Below are positions 17,488-26,800 of a DNA stretch of 38,678 nucleotides, in pieces. Source of the DNA: JBMYTN01 sp049604415 (lineage in GTDB: Bacteria; Pseudomonadota; Alphaproteobacteria; Rhodospirillales; Rhodospirillaceae). The DNA lies in the NCBI GenBank assembly GCA_049604415.1, contig JBMYTN010000038.1, positions 1 through 38,678 of the forward strand, in the 5' to 3' direction. The position numbers and the translations under genes were made by a program. A model generated the notes under the pieces. It did not search any database. It was given only the letters and a program-made list of their open reading frames with translations, and was not told the DNA's origin. Position 1 is the first letter of the stretch, and each line of letters starts with the position of its first letter.

Positions 17488-17820
17488 TTTCTAAGAATGG
17501 ACAATGGTCATGCTTTTGGTGTCTGCCCTGCCCAAAGTTCATTTTGGGACCTGAACGAATCCAATTTTGACCCGATTCGCGCAGAGGCTTGATTTTTCAC
17601 GATATTTCATAGGTCATAGAACGTCTGTATAGCCTCTGTAAGGCTTTGTTTTTAAACAGAAAAAACGCCTTCAAAACGGCGTTTCATATCGGCCTTTCGT
17701 CCACGTAGTTGCGGACGCCAAGCCAAGTTAGGTTTACAGCAACAAAACAGCTGTCAAAGGGCCGGTTCAATGACTGACCGCCCCGTTAGCAGACACAGGC
17801 GTTACTGAGGATCAGAGACG
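17488..17820 (+). promoter_or_regulatory. Leader/promoter region of the giant secreted protein gene
   Basis: 333 bases without a gene. It has an 8-bp inverted repeat CAGAGGCT (17582-17589) with AGCCTCTG (17631-17638), AT-rich sequence between them that could hold a promoter, and a perfect 7-bp hairpin AAACGCC/GGCGTTT (17663-17669 with 17678-17684). On the minus strand that hairpin is followed by six T, so it would stop antisense transcripts; on the plus strand its T-run is only three. GAGG lies about 11 bases before the ATG of the giant gene. Confidence 0.5.
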
Positions 17821-20800
17821 ATGGCCGACGAAACCAACACTCCCGACGGTGTCCCCCCGGAAGACGGAACCCTGTTTGGAGGTCAGGACGACCAGCTGCC
17901 CGGTAACGAGGTGGTGGTAGACGAGGACGAGGACGCAGAAATCCAGTTTGACCTGGATACCGTTCTGTCTGACGTCGAAGACCAGCGCATGCCTGATGAC
18001 GAGGAAGAGGACAATGGCGGACCGCCGCCGGCCTCGGAACTCGACGATCCGCTGTTCATGTCCACCGTGCACCAAGGTGATGCGGTCCGGATCGATATTG
18101 CTGAAGGCGGTACGGTCCAGGAAGGCGGCACCATCGAAGAAGAAGGCTTCATTCCGTCGGTGGAAGTCGATCCGATCGACAATCCCGATCTGGAGCTCGA
18201 CGATCCGGAAGTGCGCCGCGATCCGATTGAAAATGCTCTGCCGCCGACCGACAACCCGCCGGCCATTCAGCCTGCGGTCGACGATCCGTTCTTTGAATTC
18301 GAATTCCCTGAAGCTCCGGATCCCGAGGGGGCCGATCCCGGCGATCCGGAAGCGGAAGCGCCAGCCCCAGCTGCACCGGCTCCGGCTGAGCCCGAGGCCG
18401 CTGAAGCCCCGGTGGTGGAAGAAGTCACCGAGCTGGAAATCACCGACGAGGAGCTGGCTGCGGTTCAGGAGCAGACGGCCAACCCGACCCCTGAAGCCCC
18501 AGCGGTTACCACCCCGACTGATCCGACGCCGACCCAGACTCCTCCGGCTGAAAACTTGGTGCCGACGGCCCAGGCCGATGTGGATTTCCAAAGCATTGGC
18601 GAAGGAATCCTGGAAGGGAACGTGCTGTCCGGTCTGGTCTCCGCCGGTCCTGGTGGGACGGGTCAGGCTGACTTTGGCGGTGACGGCACTTTGACGGTGG
18701 TCGGTGCGACCATCGCCGGTCAGGCCGTGACCATTGGCCAGCCCTTCATTACGCCGCGTGGCGCGACCTTCACATTGAATTCGGACGGGACCTACACCTA
18801 CGAGCGGGACCCGAACGACACCTCCACCGATCCGGAAGTGTTTGAATACACCATCGAAGATGCCGACGGGGATCAGGCGTCCACCACCCTGACCATTGGC
18901 TTTGAAGAGCCCCCTGCTGAGCCGCCGCAGCCGGAAAATCTGGTGCCGCAGGCTTTGACCGATACCGATTTCGTCAATCTGACTGAAAACGAAGTCAGCG
19001 GGAATGTCATCGATGGTCTGGTTTCCGCCGGGACTGGCGGAGCCGGTCAGCAGGACACTGGTGGCGATGGCGCTCTGACTTTGGTGGGCGCATCGCAAAA
19101 TGGTGTGCCGATCACACTTGGCCAGCCCTTCATTACCGAAAATGGCTCGACCCTGATCCTGAATGGTGACGGGTCTTACACCTATACCCCGGCTCCGGGC
19201 CTGGATCGCAACACCGCGCCGCCGGAAGATTTCGACTACACCATCAGCGATGTGGATGGCGACACCTCCTCCGCGCAGCTGATCATCGACTATGAAGAGC
19301 CGGGCTATAATGCTGATCCGCCCAATCTGGACCTGCAAACCGATGGCGGTTTTGAGGATAACTGGATTGGCATCGACATCATTGCCTCTCTGAACAACTT
19401 CGATGGCGGTGTCGAAAGCCTGTCGGTTTTGGTTGAAGACGTGCCCACCGGTGCGATGTTCAACCAAGGCACCCAGATTGATGCCAACACCTGGAGCTTT
19501 ACCGCTGCAGAACTGGATGGTCTGGAAATTCTGCCGCCCAAGGATTCCTCCTTGGACATGTTCCTGACGGTCACCGCGACCGCCACCGAGAGCTTGGGCC
19601 AAGGCGATACCGCCTCCGTGACTCAAGTGCTGGAAGTGGAAGTCCTGCCGGTCGCCGACACCCCGGAATTCGAAGTTTCGGATACGGCCCAGGCCGTTGG
19701 CGAATTCTCTGGCGATGACACCCTGACTGGTGGCGCTGGCGATGACACGCTGCAAGGCTTTGGTGGTGATGACACTATCACCGGCAATGACGGCGATGAC
19801 CTGCTGATCGGGGATGGCGTCAGCGATACCTTGCTGACCCAATTCACTGTGACCGCCAATGACATCGACATTGATGGCTCCGAAGCCGATGCCACGGTGC
19901 AGATCTCTGGCATCCCGGCAGGGGCGGTGGTCTTTGATGGCAATGGCAACCAACTGACCGTGACCGGTGGTTCGGTCACCGTGGCCGAAGCCGATCTGGG
20001 CACCTTCTCAATGGAGATCCCCCGGTCCGCGATCACCGGCAATTTTGAGCTTAATCTGACCGCGACCATTGTCGACCTGGATCAGGACGTTAACGACAAC
20101 ACGACCGATACCCTGACCACCAATGCGGCCACCATTGAAGTTGAAATCGTCGAAGAGACCCCGGGTGAAGACTACATCCATGGTGGGGCTGGCGATGACG
20201 TTATCTATGGTAACGAAGAAAACGACACCCTGAATGGCGGTGCCGACTCTGACCGCGTCTATGGTCAAGAGGGTGAGGATCTGGGCATCTATGAACTGCC
20301 CGATCACGGTCCGCAGCCTTCCGTGACCTTCACTTATCAGGGCGGCGATGCGGGCTATAACAGCTCCTTCGGCTACTATGTCAAAGACGCCAATGGCGAG
20401 CCGACCTTCGGTCGTTTGGTGTGGTCCGAGCTGCATGGCACCCAGATCGGCACCAGCGAAACCATTGAAGGCTATGACCCGAGCCAGATCGGCTTCTTCC
20501 TGCTGCCCGATGGCGCCAATCAAAACCCGGGCCTGTATAACGGCCTGGATGTCAGCTTCCAGGCCAATGGCGATGGCACCTGGTCGGTGATCGACAATGA
20601 CACCGGGCAGCCGCTGAATAGCCCGCAAAACGTGCATTTCAATGACCCGGCTCTGAATGAAAACGGCAATTCTCACGTCGAGGATAATGCCAGCCCGGGG
20701 GCGCTGAACTGGGAAGACATCAACATCGCGGTCAGCGACAGCGACTATAACGATGTCAATATCGACACCACTTGGCAGAATGGTGAGAACGCCCACACCG

Positions 20801-23800
20801 ATTATTACGATGGTGGTGTGGAGTGGGATACCCTGCGTGTTGTCGTGACCCCGGCAGATCTGCAAAACCCGGACATCGTCTGGGAACTGCAGGCTTTACA
20901 AGACTTTATTGCCGCCAATACCGATCCGACTTCGGTCACCGATCAGGGTGCGGTGCAGACCTTCCCGAATTTGGGCATCACGGTTCGGAACTGGGAAACC
21001 CTGGAGATCGTCGATCCCGATGGTAACCCGCTGGATCCGGACACCATTCCGAAGGCGCTGGGTGGCGAGACCGTCCTGTCCGAAGCGCCGCTGGATGAAA
21101 CCGGTCCGGTGTCCAAGACCGCCAGCTTCCATTTCGACATTGGCTATGACCAAGCCGGATCTTCGGTTGTGCTCGAAGAGGTTGTGCAAGGCTCGCCCGC
21201 CCTGGACTCCAATGGCGATCCGATCACCAGCGAAGGCCAGCCGGTCACCTATGATGCGGTGTCCCCCGATGGCCTTACCCTGATTGCGCGCAATCCAGAT
21301 GGGGACATTGTTTTCGAACTGACCCTGGATCCGGACAATCGTAGCTTCACCTTCACGCAAAATGAGCCGCTGGATCATGAGCTTGGCGGGGCGACGGACA
21401 ACAATCTGCCGATCCCCATCGATTATGTGGTCACCGATGGTGAGGGCGATGCGGCCACCGGCACCATCACGGTCACCGTGACCGATGAAGGCCCGGAATC
21501 CGCCGATGCCGATGGCAATTCCATGTTGCTGGTCGACAGCCCGATCACCGTGACCGGCAATGTCACCGACAATGACGATTACGGCGCGGATGAATTTGGC
21601 CATGTCGCCTCCATCACCGTTGATGGGGTGACCTTCAGCTACGATCCGGACAACAACACGGTCACCTCTTCCAACGGCAGCCCGGTTACTGCGACCAGCG
21701 GCGTGCTGACCGTTGGCACGGCGGGCGGTGCTTCCCTGGTGTTCGATTTCACCACTGGTGAATATGAATATACCGGCACCCCGGGTCAGACCGCTGAAGG
21801 CAGCGAAGTCTTTGACTACACGGCGGTGGATGGCGATGGCGATGCGATCTCCAGCACCCTGACTGTGACCGTTGATCTGCCGGATGTGCAAAACCCGACC
21901 TTGGATCTGGAAGGCGAAGCCAACGGGATCGAAGATACGCGCATCCCGCTGGATATCGCGGCCAATCTGAACGATACCGACGGTGCCGAAACCCTGGAAA
22001 TCGAAATCAGCGGCTTCCCGGCGGGTGCCAAGCTATTCGACGGCAATGGGGTTGAACTGACCCTGTCCGGTGGAGCCATCACCCTGACCGCCAACCAGTT
22101 GGACGGTCTGGAAGTGCTGCCGCCGCAAGACAGCTCCTTGGACTTCACCCTGACCGTGGAAGCCACCGCGACCGAGGTTACCGGTGAAACCGCGACGGTC
22201 ACCGGCACCATCGAGGTCGGTGTGGCTCCGGATGCCGATGTGCCGGTGTTCCAAGTCACCGATACCGCGACCGCGACGAGCGCCTTGGGTAGTGATGATG
22301 TGCTGAACGGCACGGCCCAAGACGACACCATCATTGGTGGCGGCGGCAATGACACCATTTCCGGCAATGCGGGTGATGACGTCCTGATCGGTGACCAAGG
22401 CAGCCCGAATGTGACGGCGGCCCTGAACATCACCGCCAACGACACCGACATTGACGGCTCCGAAGCCGATGTCTCCGTGGTCATCAGCAACCTGCCTGCT
22501 GGGGCGACCCTGAATGCCGGAGCCCCCGATGGCAATGGCAACTGGATCGTTGCCGAAAGCGATCTGGCGGGTCTGGAAATCACCGCGCCGCGAACCTCCT
22601 TCCCGGCGGACATCACCATTGATGTGGTGGTCACCGACACCGACGAAGACGTCAATGACAACACGACCGATGTCGACACCACCCCGGTGTCCAAGACCAT
22701 CAGCATCACCGTGGGCGACGAGCCCTTTGGCGACGACATCATTGATGGCGGGGCCGGGGATGACAAAATCTACGGCAACCAAGGCGAAGACACCGTTGAT
22801 GGCGGTGAAGGCGTTGATGAGGTCTACGCCGAACAAGGCGACGATCTTGGCATCTTCGACCTGGGCGACGACAATGAAAGCCTGATCGAGCTGACCTATC
22901 AGGGCAGCAGCGCGGGCTACCACAACAGCTATGGTTACTATGTCATGGACGATAATGGTGATCCGACCTTCGGGCGCCTGATCTGGTCCGACGTGACCGA
23001 GCTGACTGTGGGCGATACCGCACAGATCGAGGGCTATCACCCCGATCAGATCGGCTTCTTCATCATCCCCGATGGCGGCGAGCAAAACACCGGCCTGTTC
23101 AGCGGCTTGGATGTGTCCTTCGAGCAGAAACCCGATGGTTCCTGGGCGGTGATCGACAATGATAACGGCCAGACTCTGAGCTCTGCGGAAGGTCAGATCC
23201 TGTTCAGCGACTCTTCGCTGAACCTGAATGGCGCGGTCCAGATGATCGACAATGCCCTGCCGGGCAACCAGAACTGGGAAGACGTCACCGTCCAAACGCC
23301 GGACGAAGATTATAACGACGTTTCCATCCTGGAATTTGTCGCCAATGCCGGTCAGGCCGGTAAGGATCTGTATGACGGCGGTGAAGGCACCGACACCCTG
23401 CGGGTGGTGGTCACCGATGAGGATCTGCAAAACCCGGATGTGGTTCGGGAGCTGGAAATCCTGCGCGACTTCATCGCTGATAACAGCGATCCGTCCTCTA
23501 CCACCGGCAATGGCGAAACCCTGACCCTGGACAATCTCGGCCTTACGGTGCGGAACTGGGAGACGGTGGAATTCGTCGATCCGGATGGCAATCCGAAGGA
23601 TGTGGAATCCAAGCCGGAAGCCAAGGGCGGTGAAGCCATCATCGATGAAGGCGGTCTGGACACCAGCAGCAGCGTCGACACCAGCTCCACCGTGCATTTC
23701 GACTTCGGTCACGATGTCACCGGGGCGACCATCACCCTGGATGAAATGCCGGTCAGCGGTCTGACCAGCGAAGGGGTTGAGGTTGACGTTGCGCTGTCCC

Positions 23801-26800
23801 CGGATGGCTTGACCCTGACTGGGACCGCCAATGGCGAGCCGGTGTTCACCCTGACCCTGGATCCGGACAATCGCAGCTTCACCTTCACCCAAGAAGGCGT
23901 GCTGGACCACGAAAAGGGTGGGGCCACCGACACGGCGGTGCCGATTGAGTTCGGTTACACCGTCGAAGATGGCGATGGCGACACCGCCGAAGGCACCCTG
24001 ACCGTTACGGTCCTGGATGACGCGCCGGAATTCGCCATTGCGGATACCGAAAGCATCACCCTGATCGATGGTCCGGTGACCGTTGATGGGTCTGTGATCG
24101 ACAATGACTCCTTCGGGGCCGATGGGTTCGGCCATGTCACCACCCTGACGGTGGGCGATGTGACCTACACCTATGACCCGAATACCGGCGATGTCAGCGC
24201 TTCGGACAATTCTCCGGTGACCGCCAACAATGGCGAAATCACTGTGGAAACCCCCCATGGCGCGGATCTGACCTTCGACTTCACCACTGGGGAATATTCC
24301 TACACGGCGACCCCGGAAGACGAAGGCAGCTTGCCGAGCAATGAGTTCAACGGCACCGACGTGACCCGGATGACCTGGATGGGGGCTGACTCCAGCGGTG
24401 ATGGCTGGATGCGCTACCGTAACCCGTCCGATGAAGACATGGATCTGAAGTGGAAGATCTATGGCTCCAACGAGTTCACCGAAATCACTGTCCCGGCGAA
24501 CACGGAAGTCTTCTTCAATGTCGGCACCGATCGCGGCACCGTGGTGATGTTCTCCAATGCGGATGACACCACCGTTATTGCCCGTCAAAGCGGTCAGTAC
24601 ATTGAGCGCGTCTTTGATGAAGGCGAGCAAATCGCGGGCGGCACCGCTGGCACCAAGGCAACCGGAGCGGACACCCCGTTCACGCCGCCGGAAGTGGAAG
24701 GCGGGACCGAGCTGGGCGAAGAGGTCTTCAACTACACGGCCGTGGACGGCGATGGCGATCCGGTCTCCAGCACTCTGACGGTGACCGTGAGCCAGCCGCA
24801 AGCCCAAGATCCGACCTTGGATCTGGAAGGCGATGCAGTCGGCGTGGAAGACACTCGCATCCCGTTGGATATTAATGCCAACCTGAATGACAATGACGGT
24901 GGGGCGGAAACCCTGGAGATCACCATCTCCGGCTTCCCGGCGGGTGCGACCCTGTTTGACGCCAATGGCAATGAACTGACCCTGACCGGCGGCTCCATCA
25001 CCCTGGATCCGGGTCAATTGGATGGTTTGGAAGTTCAGCCGCCGAAGGACAGCTCTGTTGATTTCTCCCTGACTGTGGAAGCGGTTGCGACGGAAATCAC
25101 TGGCGATACCGCCACGGTAACCGACACCATTGATGTGAAGGTGACCCCGGACGCCGACGAGCCCGAATTCAACGCGGCCTCTTCCGCTTCGGCGACCGGC
25201 GATCTGGCTGGGGATGACACTCTTACTGGCACCTCCGGTGTTGATCGCATCATTGGCGGTGGCGGCGATGACACCATCTCCGGCTTGGCTGGCGATGATG
25301 TCTTGATTGGCGACCAATCCAGCCCGGTGGTGACGGCGGCCCTGAACATTTCGGCCAATGACACCGACATCGACGGGTCTGAAGCCGATGTCCATGTCAT
25401 CATCAGCAACATCCCCGATGATGCCATTTTGTCAGCGGGCACCAAGCTGCAGAATGGCGATTGGAGTGTTGCGGAAGCCGATCTCAGCGGCTTGACCATC
25501 ACGGCCAACCGCAGCGATCTGCCGGTGGATCTGGAATTCCAGGTTTCTGTTCTCGACAAAGATCAAGACGGTTACGACCCGACCGATCCGTCCTCCTATG
25601 ACCTCGATGTCTTCACCATGCAGGGCAGCATGACGGTGACGGCTGCCGATGAAATCGCAGGCGATGATGTCATCTCCGGCGGTCTGGGCTCCGACACCAT
25701 CTACGGCAATGCGGGCAATGACACTTTGTCCGGTGGCGGCGATACGGGCGGCGATAGCTTCTCCGGTGTGATCAACACTGGTAACTATTCCAGCACCGAT
25801 CAGGGCTTCACCATGGTGGCCCGCAGCATGAACGCCAATGGCGAGCTGCAGGACGCTTCGGTTAACAGTGTCAAGATCGACGGCAGTGGTATGGGTGTGA
25901 AAGGCAGCGCCTCTGATGGCGAGCCGGACAACCAACTGGGCTACAATCCTGAATCCCAAACCTCTGAGCAGATCATTGTCGACTTCGACTCACCGGTCGA
26001 GACATTGTCGGCGGGCTACTCTCGCCTGTTCGATGGCGAAAGCGGCACTGGCGGCGAAGTCGGGGCCTGGGAAGCCTATTCCAACGGTCAACTGGTCGGG
26101 AGCGGCACTTTCGCAGCCGACGATGGCAAGAACACCGGTAGTTTCACCATCTCCTTGGGTGGCGGCGTTCTGTTCGACCAAGTGATCTTCTCTGCCACCG
26201 AATATGAGGGCGGTCAGGGCAGCATCACCCGGGATTCCTCGGATTACTTCCTGACCGAGATCACCTTCGAAGGCCCGGCCCCGGCTGATGGCAATGACAC
26301 CATTTATGGTGAAGCTGGCGATGACGTCATGGACGGCAATGAAGGCGATGACTTTGTCGATGGCGGGTCTGGCCGTGACACCGGCCTGTTCACCATCGGC
26401 GAGAGCGGTGAAAACGGCGATTTCTACGATGGCGGCGAAGGGGTCGACACCCTGCGCGTCACCGTGACTGCCGAGCAGCTGCAAGACCCGAACATTGTCG
26501 CTGAGTTGAAGGCTCTGGTGGAGTTCATCGACGCCAACAACGACCCAAGCTCGGTCTCCGGCTCCGGTGCCACCCAGGAATTTGAAAATCTGGGCATCAC
26601 CGTGGGCAACTGGGAACTGGTCGAGATCGTTGACCCCAATGGCAATCCGGTTCCGCTGGATGACAATCCGGAAGCCAGCGGTGATTCCATGACCATGGAC
26701 GAGGATGACCTCGCCAATGGTCCGATCACCGATACCGGCACCCTGGACTTTGACTTCGGTGATGACTCCGTCGGGGCGACGATCAAGCTGGTCGGCCTGG

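Noticed and set aside
22033..25395. 1,120-codon open frame on the minus strand inside the giant gene (also 17812-19953 and 25990-28452)
   Set aside because: They lie antisense to a clear repeat protein and their translations have no domains. Strong codon bias (GAC/GAT and ACC runs) removes stops from the opposite frame, so these are shadows.
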